Shown here: positions 21,392 to 33,900 of the stretch, piece by piece | Numbering within the stretch: the stretch's first letter is position 1 | How the letters are laid out: every line of letters begins with the position of its first letter | Source of the DNA: Amblyomma americanum | Lineage: Eukaryota > Arthropoda > Arachnida > Ixodida > Ixodidae | DNA: 64,000 bases | Reading direction: 5' to 3' | Assembly (NCBI RefSeq): GCF_052857255.1 | Contig: NC_135497.1 | Location: forward strand, 543,854,207 to 543,918,206 | Translations under genes and position numbers: made by a program | Notes under the pieces: generated by a model | Database searches by the model: none | What the model was told of the DNA's origin: nothing | The model's input: the letters and a program-made list of their open reading frames with translations, nothing else

Positions 21392-21575
21392 TAGCCTGCG
21401 CTTGTGCTGATCTTCTCACCACTAAGATCGTGTCGTTCTGCAGTTCGTGGTAAAACTCTCTTGTCCGCGTTTAATTTTCTGCGGACGCTTCATCGGCCGA
21501 CTCTTCAAAATAAAAGTCATCTTAGAAGAAAGTTTCGCACACAAAACGATAAACACGATTGAAAAAAAAAATGAA

Positions 21576-21803
21576 CAATTGATTTTTGGAGAAAGGAAAC
21601 GGCGCTGTGTCTGTTTCAGATATCGGCGGACACCTGAACCGCGCAGTAAGTTAAGCGATAAAGGAAGGAGTTCAAGAGGAAAGGGAGAAAGAGGTGCCGT
21701 TTCGATGTTGGCCGGAATAATTTCTACCGCCTGGGTATGTTTATCGTGCACTCATATTTTATAGCTCAACGAAGTCTTAGCGTTTCGCGTCCATCGAAAC
21801 GCA
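21576..21803 (-). mobile_element. SINE body and tail, head missing
   Basis: Reverse-strand copy of the longer SINE type: tail ttttggagaaaggaaacggc (the SINE 3' end in reverse), then the 'cacctgaaccgcg' block, the 'ggaataatttctaccgcctg' block and 'cgtttcgcgtccatcg'. The tRNA-like head is absent. It faces the next SINE head to head. Confidence 0.75.
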
Positions 21804-21811
21804 GCCAACAA

Positions 21812-22046
21812 ACTGGCGGCAAAACGCTAATGCGCATGTGTGCTGTGTGATACCAGCGCACGTTAAGGATCCCCAGGTGGTCGAAATTATTCCCTAGCCC
21901 TCCACTACGGGCACCCGTTTCTCCCTTTTTCTTTCACTATCTCCTCTATCCCTTCCCTTACGGCGCGGCTGAGGTGTACAACGATATATGAGACAGATAC
22001 TGCGCCATTTCCTTTCCTCAAAAACCAATTATTATTCTTATTAAAT
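21812..22046 (+). mobile_element. SINE body and tail, head missing
   Basis: Plus-strand copy: acgttaaggatccccaggtg, 'ccctccactacgggc', 'cttacggcgcggctgaggtg', 'gagacagatactgcgccatt', ending in a caattattattcttatt tail. The tRNA-like head is missing, as in its inverted neighbour. Confidence 0.8.
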
Positions 22047-22128
22047 GCAGCCGCCGCGGCCGGATTTGAACCCGGGAGCTCTGGATTAGTAGCCGAGACC
22101 TATAACCACTGAGCCATCGCGGCGGGGC
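22047..22128 (-). mobile_element. Isolated tRNA-like SINE head
   Basis: Reverse strand gccccgccgcgatggctcag, then B-box-like gggttcaaatccggcc. It is only the tRNA-related part and is attached to a plus-strand SINE tail, so it comes from another, deleted copy or from a rearrangement. Confidence 0.7.
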
Positions 22129-22139
22129 AAAATTCAAAA

Positions 22140-22380
22140 ATTGAAAATTGGTTTTTGGGGAAGGAAACTTCTCAGTATCAGTCTCACATATATGTGGACA
22201 CCTGAACCGCGCCGTAAGGGAAGGGATAAAAGAGAGTGAATGAAAAAAGGAAGAAAGATGTGCTTTAGTGGAAGGCTCCGGAATAATTTCGACAACCTGG
22301 GGTCTTTAACGTGCACTGACACTGCACAGCACACGGGCGCCTATGCGTTTCGCCTCCATCGAAAAGCTACCGCCATGGAG
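22140..22380 (-). mobile_element. SINE body and tail, head truncated
   Basis: Reverse-strand copy starting with the tail attggtttttggggaaggaa and running through 'tggacacctgaaccgcgccg' and 'tttaacgtgcactgacactg' to 'gcgtttcgcctccatcg'. The tRNA-like head beyond about 22370 is lost. Confidence 0.75.
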
Positions 22381-22465
22381 TTGCGAGAGGATCATCTCAT
22401 GAGTGAATACACGAGACTGCAGGAGACGGGGCCAGGACGCCACCGCATACTCAAAGCTCGAATGA

Positions 22466-22704
22466 GCCGCCGCGGTGGCTGAGTGGTTATGGCGCTCGGT
22501 TGACGGCCCGAAAGACGCGGGTTCGATCCCGGCCGCGGCGGTCGAGTTTCGATGGAGGCGAAATTCTAGAGGCCCGTGTACGGTGCGATGTCAGTGCACG
22601 TTAAAGAACCCCAGGGGGTCGAAATTTCAGGAGCCCTTCACTACGGCGTCTCTCATAGCCTGAGTTGCTTTGGGACGTTAAACCCCCATAAACCAAACCT
22701 ACCA
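22466..22704 (+). mobile_element. Ruka-like SINE with 15-bp target duplication
   Basis: Full-length short SINE: head gccgccgcggtggctgagtg (A box), gggttcgatcccggcc (B box), body 'gatggaggcgaaattctaga', 'gatgtcagtgcacgttaaag', 'cccttcactacggcgtctct', and an a-rich end ccataaaccaaacc. It is flanked by tcaaagctcgaatga (22451-22465) and tcaaagcgcgaatga (22705-22719), a 15-bp duplication with one mismatch. The name is by resemblance to the tick Ruka family. Confidence 0.9.
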
Positions 22705-22844
22705 TCAAAGCGCGAATGATGTGTCCTCTGATCCAGAGACCAATTTACACTATATGGATTTATACATCATAAGAATTGCTTAGGTGCCGCCATAATTTCA
22801 TGGAACGCGAAAACTTTACTGGCCGCGAACTTGTAATTTCGCAG

Positions 22845-23000
22845 TGGCGGTACTCCGACGAGGCACATGACGTCACAATGCGCGCCTCGCCGCGGATATT
22901 TCTCTCTCTCTCTCTCGCTCCCTAGGCAATACTGCGCATGCGCCTCTGGTAGCCCTGAGCCACAGGTGTTCCGCCGCTGCGCAACGCCGCGTCCTTGGAG
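22845..23000 (+). repeat. Dispersed repeat with a second, inverted copy at 63.85-64.0 kb
   Basis: Contains gaggcacatgacgtcacaat, 'cgccgcggatatttctctct', 'actgcgcatgcgcc' and 'ccgccgctgcgca'. The reverse complement of 63850-64000 has the same blocks in the same order. Nature unknown: no coding capacity. It carries a CRE-like tgacgtca and a (TC)n run, so it could belong to a promoter or LTR-like part of an element. Confidence 0.7.
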
Positions 23001-23248
23001 CGAAAGCTTTCAGATTGAGAAAAGGGGGCATCGACCACTGTATTCCGAGTCTCAGGAGAAGAGCGCTGGAGACGCCACGAGCCATCCCATTAGCAACAAT
23101 GTTGCAGTGAGTTTGAATTCATTCCTGATAAAAAAAACGAAGGAAAAATTAAGGTAAGGATTTCTCTCTCGATGATCGCTCAAGGTGTCTCCAGGCTATC
23201 CCTGGAAAGAATACGCACACTGTGGTCTTCTGAAGGAATAAGAAAAAT
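23001..23248. other. No recognisable feature
   Basis: Short unannotated stretch between the dispersed repeat and the LTR candidate. Confidence 0.3.
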
Positions 23249-23740
23249 TGAAATTCTTTATTTACAAGACCGTCAAAGAGAGCGCGGAGATGCGACATCA
23301 AATAGAGTCCACATCACGAGTTCACCACCGAGTCCACACCTAACGAGACCACCAATAGTCCACACTTACTGCATCTGGTGCAGTCCTTATAAACCACTCA
23401 GGCTCCCCAGTGTCCATCGGTGTCCCTAGGCTGCAGTCGGGCACATGTGGAATACGGATGTAGAGATCGCCATCACAGGCACGGTCACGCTCTTGTCCTT
23501 ACAGGTGGCCACATGGTTGCTAGGCGGCCAGCTTGCAGGAGACCAAACTCGTTTCCCTCGTGCTCGTTTAGCAACTGTGGTCACGTGCTCCACATCGATG
23601 GGAGGTTCCAACTAATGCGCGTTGCATGCGACACCTTTGGGCGTCCTCAATTGCTGCGCCAGCTTGCATCGGTCCGTGTCAAGCGAACGGCACCGCCGGT
23701 GAATGGCGTCTCATGGTCTCCTGCATGCCCAGTCATAACA
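23249..23740 (-). repeat. Candidate solo LTR, 492 bp
   Basis: Read on the reverse strand it begins tgttatgactgggcatgcag and ends aataaagaatttca, that is TG...CA borders. It contains a TATA-like tttataagg (about 23390-23400 on the plus strand) about 140 bases before the aataaa, the spacing expected for U3-R-U5. No primer-binding site or internal region is attached, and I found no 4-6 bp flanking duplication, so a degraded solo LTR is the best guess. The family is unknown. Confidence 0.45.
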
Positions 23741-26659
23741 GTATGCTTACACTACTTTGAAAATACGGCTGTAAACACGAACTCTAGCAGGTCATTTTGC
23801 TCATTATCCGCTTTAAAACGCGGCTGCAGCGGAAGAAAACTGGGCTAGCATTCCTTGCGGGTATCGTGCAGGGCGCGAATGGGAAGCTCTTTGCACGACG
23901 GGGGACGCAAGCCTGATTCATTGCATTGTTCTGCATCATGAATTGTCCCTTTGGATCCTTCTTTCAGACACAGGCCAAGACCTGGTTGTACAAAAGAATT
24001 TAGTAGAATTCCCAGTCTAGCGTTTTCAAGCCAAAGCATTACTTGTCTGTGTTCGCGGTTTCGTGTCTGCAGAAAGTGGATGCAAAACCTGTCGGCAGCC
24101 ATTTCATCGTTCGGGGAGTGGTTGGCAGATAAAAAATGATTGTTATATGATAGAGGGTGACCAAATGTCGATGCGCGGCAAATTTGGCTGGCTGTTGTGG
24201 AGTAATTAATAAATTAGAGTCTCAAAGTCGATTAGACATCGAAATAGTCCCGAACGTAGATATAGTGGGTGGACGTCAAAACACTAGTGGCAGTCGAAAT
24301 TCAGAGAAAATACTCATCCAAGCAGAATCAATGTTCAAAATAGATTAAAATGTGAATAATGAACGGTAATTAAACAAAAACTTTTGTTGATGTGGACAAT
24401 TTAGAGGCTAATAAAGCCATGGGCGTCGATGTTGTGGGAGGACAACACAACAGGCTCGGTCGTTGAAAGAGTATAAAACAAAAAAAGACACTAAAAAGCG
24501 TAAACCAAGGTTTAAAAACTGTTAATTTGTGCAAAGGCAAAAACTAAATCGATACGTAATTGAAGAAATGCTGAATAACAGAAACGAGAGACGAAAAAAA
24601 CGCTTAGACGTCACAATAGTGGACAGAAGAGAAGCGACAAATGTGGAAGAGACGTCCATGCTCTCGCGTTCTCCCAGTCCAGATCGCCGCCGAGATCTCT
24701 AACGGTTTTGTTACGCAAACGCATGCTTCTCGCATGTAGCGTGGTTCTGCGTTCGACAGAGAAGCAATTAAATTATGCAGACACTCATGTTAAATCCACC
24801 CAGGAGAACATTTGCAGCCGTCTCGTCCCGAGCAAACCGACGAACATAATGGGCGCGCCAGAGACCTCTTTTTTTTTGTTCAGCGAAATCCTCACGATGT
24901 AGGACGCCGCCATTTCTACTTGTACCCAGCTTCAAAGGTAAAATGGTTTGGGAGTCCGACAACAGTACTGCAGAGCACAAAAGGAATAATCGAAAAGGTA
25001 GATAGATGCTCAAGGCTGAAACATCACATTTTCTACGTGGCCCGAAACGCAGTAAAAGTACTCCGGTGCAACAAAATTCATATTTATTGCACCACAAAGC
25101 CAGAAAATTTCTTGTCTGGGATATGCGACACCCTGTGGTTTGCACTTCACATTTCCAATAGAAATTAGAAAGCACGAAGACGATCATGAAAGTAAAGTCA
25201 TGCGTCTTGTTCGGTGGAGTTCTGCAGCGGTGACTATGAAATCTCACGAAAATTTTTGTGCAAAAACACTTAAATTGTTATTGTTCAATAATGAGACATA
25301 ACATTTAGATAACTTTATTTTCGGTTCATGAAACATATAGTCATGAGATCACTTGCATATTGGCCGCTGAAATACCGTTTAAATTATATTCAGTACTCTA
25401 GTGTTGAATTTTGTTTCAACTTTTCCTAATCTCATATTACTTTATTGATATTTTCTTTATTTATGAAATTTTGAGGACTGTCACTAGATGAAATTAAAAA
25501 AATAAACCTTTTGTGCTCCTACTGCGCCCGAACGCCTATGCCGATGCATTTTGCGGGTGCATTTGCTGCAACAAGAAATGAAGGCAACCAGTGCTCACAC
25601 TTTAGCAGTGCAAGCTCGTGTTCAAGTGGTGCTGGAAACAGCCAGAAGAGGATGTTATGCACACGCTCGCACACACGCGCGCACACTCGCATACGCATAC
25701 ACGCACGCACAGACGCGCGCACACACAAAGACACACACAAAGACCTTGCATTTCACAGGATGGAACAGGTTGCACACGAGGCTTATATACTCCTCTACAA
25801 ATGTGTGTCCATCGATGCAGGTGACGAACTGCCAATCATCAGTTATCTCAATTATTATTGTCACTATTTGTATATTTTATTTGCCATAAAATTATTCAAG
25901 TTCACTTGTGATGTTTTCTTGGTTGAATACATCGATTCCTTCAAGAACACTAAAAATAAAAGCAATAGCAAGAGCCGCTCTTGCATGTACGCACCGTAGG
26001 CCTTTAGAGGCATTGTAGTATCACCACTTTTCTTTCTTGTGAAAGGAAGAGTTTGAGAGGCCAACTAATGTCTTTACAGGCGCTGCGTTCTAGAGCATAA
26101 GTACAGAAAGAGTAAGGCAGGCCCATCAGGCGCGTCTAAATTCGGCCTAATTTATTTAAGGTAGGCTTATCTACATCACCGTCTTCACAATTGAATCTCA
26201 ACAACAGATACTCAACTAATGTAATCAAGTAGTTCTTTGTGAAATGCTCAAAAGTTTTTATTCAAGTTTTTTGATAAAATTCGATGTCTGTAGAAAACCA
26301 GTCGGAAAATCTCAAAATAATGTAAACGAAAAATCGATGCTACTTTTGCTCACTGCCGAGATCATGGCGTAGTTGGACGTACGCAGTGAGGAGAGGTAAG
26401 CCTGCTCTGGGTAGGTCGGGGGAGGCAGCAAGTAGCGAGGGGCGCTGCAGATAAGGCACAAAAACTGACAACGTTTACGCTTCCTAAATCGCAGAATATA
26501 GCGACAGCTAGCGTAAACGTTGTCATCTTTTTTTTTAAATCTCTGCCTCTTACATCATGACCATTACCCTAACTACGCCCACTGCACAATAAATGCCTCC
26601 ATATCTCTCCCATTAATCCACTCCTATTGTTGGTGTTCAAAACCTTTCTTCCAACCAGG
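23741..26659. other. Mostly unassigned; CA-rich tract at 25655-25745
   Basis: Nearly 3 kb without a confident feature. A short plus-strand phrase LEANKAMGVDVVG (about 24400-24440) faintly resembles a LINE RT motif but has no support on either side. At 25655-25745 there is an irregular (CA)n/(CG) tract that makes His/Thr-rich open frames on several strands; these are not genes. The rest is AT-rich. Confidence 0.4.
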
Positions 26660-29560
26660 AAGAGAGAGGAAATAGTTGAAATTATATACCGTATTCATGC
26701 AGGTGGAATGCTTAGTTCAGGATCCCAAAGGCCATCGCTGTCGCTCTAGCCTGGGACACCAGTGCGCGCTGGCTCGCCAGTTAGGTGCTTTTGCTCCTTG
26801 TGGTGTGTATCTAATTCTGTGGGTTTGTCGTCAGAGAATCCCCACGTTGCGTGGTATGTGGCGGGAGTCTAGCCACAACAAGGGCAAAGCACTGCATAAT
26901 GATCTGAAACGATAAAATCAAATTTAATTACTTTTGGAAAAGTATTGGTTTGTAATGTGCGCCATTGTCCAGCCTTCCCGGATTTAATTCACGGTGTGGG
27001 ACAGGGTAAACTTGTGTCTCAGTTCGTAGGCTGAGTAGTCTTTCTCCGTATCTAGGGGAGACGGAGGGGAGCTCAGGGAGTTTAGCTACTCTGGTAGTGT
27101 ACCCTCGAGCAAGGCTTTCCTCGGCCTCATTACTCTCGAGCCCCTCGTGCCCGGGTGTGGAAGTGATTTGGTGCTTTTTGGAAGACGTGCGAGTGCGCTT
27201 AGTGCTGAGCAGTGAGGCTACTGATTTTGGAATTCTGCCTGAGAGGAGGAGCCGACTCGCAAAATTTGTGTCGTCACATTGTTGAAGTAGTTGTCAGAGG
27301 CGTCGCCATATTGAATGGCTACCACGACTGCAGCAGTTCCGGCTACAGTATGGGTCCTAGTATTTGCGATGGAGGCGCTGGTATTTTGCGGATAGTTGTT
27401 GTCTAGGACAAATGCAACTGCCATGGTCGAGTTGGGGTATGTGGCGGGGTATACGTACACTGCGTTTTTTGCTTGTCGGTGAGTGCGGCGCATCTAATGT
27501 ACTCGTGCCTCTCTTCGATATTCGTGTGTTTCCCGCTGCATGATTTTTGGCAGAGGGGCCAACTGAAAGCCAGACCGAAGATTGGTGTCAATGTCCTGGG
27601 TGTCTTGTACTTCCCGCAGGACTGCTGATGTGTCAATTCATTCCAGAAAAGCTCTTCCGGCTTTAGAGGCAAATAGTCTTTCTGTGATGAGCAGACAGCT
27701 TCTCGGACCTCGGCGAAGGTGTTGGCGAAGCCGAGGTCCTCGAGGTGGTCATTGGATGAGTAAACGAAGAGGACGAGTGCTTGTGTGTAGAACATGTGGA
27801 TGATCACGTCGGCTTTTTTCATTTCCATTTTAAGCAGGGCGACTTATAGGAGGCCATACGATAGGCGACTCATTGCTACGCCCTGTATTATAGTCACATG
27901 CGAGCGATTTGTTAGGATGCAGAGTGGAGACGCAGTAGGGTATACTTGTCCTTTCTTTCGCTTCGAATCGAAAGCCTCAGAATCCGTAGGATTGAGCCTT
28001 CTCTGACTAGGGTACCATCGAGCAGGACTTAGAGGATGCCCGGGGATTTGTATGTCTGTCCCTGTATGAGAGCGATTTCGGATTTTTCTGGCACGCATCG
28101 GACACAGCATCCTGCTGCCAGGCTTTCGACACATAAGGCCGCTACCTGTAAGGCTCCTTCTTCCGTGGCGAGGGGGCCTTTAGTTGTTAGGATTGTGATT
28201 TCTTCTGCAAAGATCGTATATTCGATGTCTAGAATTGTGTCGAGAGCTGTGGCCATGCTGATCATGGCGATATTCAAGAGTAATAGGGAGATAATGAGAT
28301 TCAGACAGAGGGGGCTGCCATTGTGCCTTTGTTGGGCAGGTGTCCCGTTCCTGAGCGCACTTCTCCCTGGCCAAGTGTGGCCGTGCGATCGCTTAGACAG
28401 GGTTCGATGCAGTTGAAAGTTTTTACGCCACATCCCGTGGTCTTTAGCTTCCGGAGAATGGCTTCATGCGAGACGTTGTGGAAGGCATCCTTGAGGTCCG
28501 CGGCCATGATCAGTCTACTCCACCACATGGAATGTTTTGTAATACTTTTTTCGTTGAGAAGGAGGGAGCTAAGTAGACATTATCTTCGATTAAATTTGGA
28601 GGCGGGTTTGGATAATGCGTTCATACAGCTTCCCCTAAAAGGAGGTAAAAAAGGTGAGCCTGAGAGCCTCCGGGCTGGGTGGAATGTCTGGCTTGAGGAT
28701 TCTAATAATTTCTGTGTTTAGATTGTGCCTGGCCTTCTCCAGCCTTCCATAGGGCATCGGTGATGTATCTTCTGAGAATATGTGTTTGGGCTTTGCTCAG
28801 ATTTAGAATAATCCTCTTGGTAATTTTTCTGCGCCTGCGGCTGTGTAGCGGGTGGCTGAACGCACTGCAGCGTAGAATTCAGCTGTGATAATCGACGCGT
28901 CCAGTTCCTCGTTTCTCGTTCCCGTGTACTGTATTATGCGCTGCGGGACGTATGAGCCTACTTATATGGCTCAGAACGCATCCTGCAAAGCTGCATCGTC
29001 TCAGGAAAAAACATGCCTTCTTTTCAGTTGTCCCTTCGAAATAGAACTACAAGTTGTGAGGTATATTAGGCTGCGTAAGATCACCCAGGTACCTGACATC
29101 CCCAGGGTGCCTCGCAGAGATTTGCAGAAATCCTTGTAGTCTGCCTAGGAGATGTGACCGGCATGCTCCTGGGCTTCTGCGGTTATGGGAACAAACCTTA
29201 GCCTAAAGAAACAATTTAAGCGTTGTGTTTGCCATCTCTGGATTAGCATCCGCCTAGTCTCCCATAGCTGGAAAAGGTACCTGTCCACGGTGGCGCTTAC
29301 GGGTGCATTGCAACACCGTTTGGGCGTCATTGTGTGCTCTTCTTACTGCTTTGCTTCGTTCATTGATGAACTGAAAATGTTCGTCTCAGCCGGCGTATTC
29401 GTGGTGCTTGGCCCCGTCTGTAATGCGGGGTGTCCGAAGCCACTGCCTGACTTTAGAAGTGGAGATAGACCTACTAAAATTCGAATTATCACTGCTCAAG
29501 TTTTCGCTGAATGTCTTCCACGTGGCGAGGGGGAATATTTTTGATGAGGACAGGAGCCGC
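26660..29560 (-). pseudogene. I-clade LINE: linker, RT, RNase H and zinc finger, degenerate
   Basis: Reverse-strand non-LTR element about 2.9 kb long. From 5' to 3': linker VDRYLFQLWETRRMLIQRW (about 29300-29240), RT motif AADLKDAFHNVSHEAILRKL (about 28507-28448), SDRTATLGQGEV and LPNKGT (about 28395-28330), YTIFAEEITILTT (about 28240-28200), where the catalytic YADD reads FAEE, and CCVRCVPEKSEIALIQ (about 28110-28065). Next are the RNase H start YVYPATYPNSTMAVAFVL (about 27460-27410) with its catalytic Asp lost (YVYP), RYGERLLSLRTETQVYPVPH (about 27055-27000) and a finger-like CPCCG...ATYH segment (about 26890-26840). Both catalytic sites are mutated. Confidence 0.75.
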
Positions 29561-29744
29561 GGTTTACGCTGTTTCCTTCCCTTGTTTCCTTCCCACGCAC
29601 CTCAGAGTGCGAGCGCCGCGACCGAGTTCCGGTGTCCTCGCAAGGTAGCGAGCGACTGACTGCTAGGAAGAGAGCCGGTTTTTCGGGAGGGCGAGCGACG
29701 CATGTCCGCTCACTTCAGATGTCCAGGAGAGACTCCAACTCTGT

Positions 29745-30905
29745 CTTGTGTAAGCTGCGGGCACCTTATCTTTACAAAACCTTGTAGTCTCTTCCGCTCA
29801 TCTTATTTTCCGCCGCCCACGGCTAAGCGCTTGCTTTCTCCAGAAATCCACTCCCTTACCCTTAAGCACCAGGTGTTATCTTGTCTTCGCATTGCATGCC
29901 CTGTTCGTTTCTATTTCTTCTTGATTTCGATTACGTTGTCATTAACCCAAGTTTGATTCCTTACCTAAACTGCCATCTTCGTGTTTCTTAACGTTACACC
30001 TACAATTTTCCGTCGCATACCTTGCTTTGTTCAATTGATAATAAGTTCAACGTTTTTTCTAGGCTTGATGTTTCTGCCCTCTTGGTGAGTACCACTATGA
30101 TACAGCTGTTGTATACTTTTCCCTTGAGGTATGTCATTCACGATCTCAGAGTACCTGCCAAATGCACACCACCCCATTCTACTTCTTCTAGTTATTTCGC
30201 CGTGGCGGTGCGGATCTGCGACGAATACTCACAACAAGCTGTTTTACATAAAGATGCATTTCAATGAATTTACTGTACTTTAATCGCCTCGCTACCTATT
30301 GTAAACTGTTGTTACTTTCCGAAGCTTTTCGACATTACTTTAATTTTCTTCATATTGATTTTTGAGACCACCGTTCGGTTTTGCCAGTCTGGGTCATTAA
30401 TCATGCTTCGTGATTCGTCCTCTGAGTCACATGTCAAGGCAGTGTCACCAAAGAACCTCAGATGATTGAGATATTCACCATTATTTTATGACACCAACTC
30501 TTTCTAAGTGAGATCTCTCAATATCTCCTGCAAACAAGTACTGAATGTCATTTTAGAGGCAGTGTCTCCCTGCCTGACACCTTTCCTTAACGGGGTTTTA
30601 TCGCTTTCCCTATGGACAACTATGGTGACTGCGCGGCCGCTATAGATATTTTCTAGTACCTTTAATTTCATCTTTTCTACACCCTAGTTCCGCAATCCCT
30701 GCATGACTGCTGAGGTTTCGACTGATTGAATTTTTTTCTTGTGATCTATGAAGGCTACTTTAGGGGTTAGATTTATTCAGCGCAATTTTCGGTCACCTTA
30801 TTGATGGTGTGAATATATTTGACCATTTTTTCTGTGTAATATCCAGCTGACCAGCCACTGCGACACTGCTGATACACTGTTCCTCAGCGTACTGGTGATT
30901 TTCAC
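29745..30905 (-). pseudogene. RTE-clade LINE fragment, reverse strand
   Basis: The plus strand shows the reverse complement of RTE sequence: 'cttgatttcgattacgttgt' (about 29920-29940), 'cttaacgttacacctacaat' (about 29990), 'gaggtatgtcattcacgatc' (about 30126), a region at about 30400-30470 coding on the reverse strand for the FGD/FADD neighbourhood, and upstream RT (about 30560-30900). The same blocks occur at 52.68-52.97 kb and 59.96-61.2 kb. It has many stops. It sits immediately beyond the 5' part of the I-clade LINE. Confidence 0.75.
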
Positions 30906-33900
30906 AAAAAAAACGCCACACTTTTGCCACCGTGGCCCTCCCGTAGCCGCGAATTAGTCCTAGAAGAGAATAAGAAAGGAAGAGACGAGCACTCTATTAA
31001 AGAGCGACATATAAAGTCTCAAAATAACCTTAGCATGGTGAACCAGAGTGCGCTGGTCGTCCACTGAGTTTGAAGCCAGTCAGGGCTCCAGGTAGGAGGA
31101 CGGTGTGATAGAGGGGAAGCAGGGAAGGATCGGTGCGCGCACGCCCATGTCGTTTGCTTCGTTGCATATGTTTCCGACATTGTCTGACCTTTGCTTTAAC
31201 AGCGCCTCCTCTATTGTTTTTTGACGGCAACGAAGATTCTCGGCCACTGGCCGCGGAGGCCCTCGTCGGTGAAGGCCTCCAAGGCACTGCTCCGCTTTTG
31301 AGGACTTCTGTCCAGCACGATAGGCTGTGACTTTACTGAACGCTGGGACTTTGCTTAGTGACTTTAATTTCCTGCAATTGTCTTTTCGCCTTCATCATTT
31401 TTCTCCCCTCCCCATCCCCGCCCCCCCCCCCCCCCCCCGTGCGGGGAAGGAAACCGGCTATTCGTCTGGTTAACATCCCCGCCTTTCCTCCTCCTCCTCC
31501 TCCTCCACCATTGTTTTCGATGCCAACCGCGTGGCTCGCTTCTCAACGGAAACCATTTTGTACGCCTTAATTCAGTTCTCGCAATGCGTCACTAGCCCTG
31601 TGGAGCAACTCAAGGAGTAGAGGGGGCACAGATCTCCGAGGACGCTTGCACCTGCTTCAGTTCATCCGCATTCCGATGTAGGGCGCCACCAATACAGTTC
31701 TCTCTCCCACAGCCATGGAGCAGGCTCGAAGGCAAGCAGAAGGGGGATGAGCACAGGAGAGGGCCTTCACCCGTCGGATGTTCCATACCGGGCTGGAAAT
31801 GATATAGAATAGAGGATGCCCTGACTGTAAATGGACGCTTAGAAAAATTTTAATGTGGTTTGTATCGATAGAAAATAAGCTCTTGATAACAAAAACACGA
31901 ATCCTTATGAAAACACAGCACTTCTAAGGTAGAAAGGAGCAAGAATAAAAATTTAGGTATCGCCACAATAGCCCACATTCTAAATGCAGCGCGATGAAGA
32001 AATACACGAAAACAACAGGGATATCTTAGGCTGACAAACGAATATTTCGCGCTTGAATTTTGAAGTAATTTCTGCTTTGCAATCGCTAGGAGCCGACCGG
32101 TGGGGTAAGCACGCATCCTTTTTTCATGACGCATCGGTGGCGCAAGCGTTGAGAGACCGATTTGTGCCCGCTTCCTGCGCTCTTTGCTATGCATGTAATA
32201 AGGCGATTCACATCAGTATTGCTATCGATATTACAGCGATATATGACCTTATTGTTAGTAAACTGCACAAGAAAAAAGACAGAGACGCGTGCATATTCTA
32301 GTGTCAGAAATGCAGTTTGGAATATCTGACCCGTTCAGCTGGGCTGTAGGTGTAGCATAATTTTCTTTGACTACTGTGTCCTTTAAAGCCGTCCCTTGAG
32401 TAGAAATTCAGAGGCCATATTGAGGAAATTTTTTATACTATTCTTTTGAAAACGTCTGCAGTATCTTGTAACCGTATTCCACGCATTTTACGGAATTGCA
32501 AGCTTAGTCAATTTATACGATGAATAGAGATCTGACGAATTGCAAGTGATGGATAGAATATGAACTTATATTTAAACTCGTTGCTAAAGCTAATGAATGA
32601 ACGAACAAAGTAAAGTGAATATTATACATAAAGGAGTGTTTATCAGCGCATGTAGTGAAATAACGATGTACCTGTCCATGTAGATAATCGCGCATCTAAG
32701 CGCTACGTTTCCTCACGCTGGTCACGCGCCGTTTTTTTTTCAGTTAGGTAGGCCTCATAACCATGAATGAAATGAAGGCTTGCGATAGATTGAAGCTTGC
32801 TCACTCGCCATTTGTCATCTCGTCTTATATGCTGCTCACTTCCGATCTCATATGACACCTTTGAACTGCGATCAGTAATTTCTGTACAGCCCAACCTCAA
32901 CCCACATTTGTTCCTGAATTAAGGCACCCACTAAATTTGTAACGAATTTCTTTTTTTTCAAGTGGCGGGAAATGTTTCTCATCTTTCTCATGGCTTTTAG
33001 AGTCACTGAAACGTTACGTGACACATCAATGGCACAAATAAAAATGTGTACCGCTTTTTTCTACTTTAAAACTTCCCCCTTCTCACTCTCTCGTAATTTC
33101 AACTCGTTGGAAAACCCCTCTCCACGAAAAATAGCCAAGTGGCCATGCAAACTCGCCTAAATGCTTTGTCACTCTAACCGAGAGAGCGAACGTGCAAACA
33201 GTCGCGAAGGTGCCCATTTGCAGCAGCAGGTTTGAGTAGGAGGCTTCCATGTAGACACAGGCTCTCATGTTTCCATGGCCACAGCTACAATGGGAGTGCC
33301 GGCCCCGAAAAAGGCTCTAGCACTCCCCATTGAATCTGTGCTAAATAGGCTAAACGAAGAAAATGATTTTGATAGCCTAAAAGCATAACCTTCAATGACA
33401 AATGAGTCGTACGTACTACTGCTCGAAGTTGCATTCACAAACAAAAGCAGAGGGCAGTACCTACTTAGCCAGATGGCGGAAAGCTCGCATTTTCTAAACA
33501 ATTTGGGACACCACAGCACAGAAGAATGAAACTTCAGGCCCCTTCCTTAACGGTTTTAAGCTGGCTGTAAGCTTCCTTTTCATTTCTGCCGTGAAGCACT
33601 CGGTCCGTTGCGAACTGCACTGCGCTAGAGCTGACGTCTACCGAAGAAGATAAAGCAGCGGCTGTGTCTTACCTTTAGCGTTTCATTGCCTAATATTTAA
33701 TATGTACCTAGGCGAAAGTCTCTACAGATAGTCAATACAAAAAAGTAACGTTGTGAGCCAAAATTCCTGTGACGCAAGAGCCAAATGGAACCGCGGCGAG
33801 TAGCAGACGATCCGCACCCGAGCGCCGGGCGGAGAAGAGGAGCGTCAGATTGGTTGCCATGATGCGGAGGCGCGCGGAACTAGGCTTTATTCCATGGCGG

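Noticed and set aside
25511..25999. Overlapping His/Thr- and Cys/Val-rich frames
   Set aside because: Produced by the irregular CA-rich tract on six frames; no conserved motif.
31358..31570. Proline-rich frame
   Set aside because: Generated by poly-C and (CTC)n tracts.
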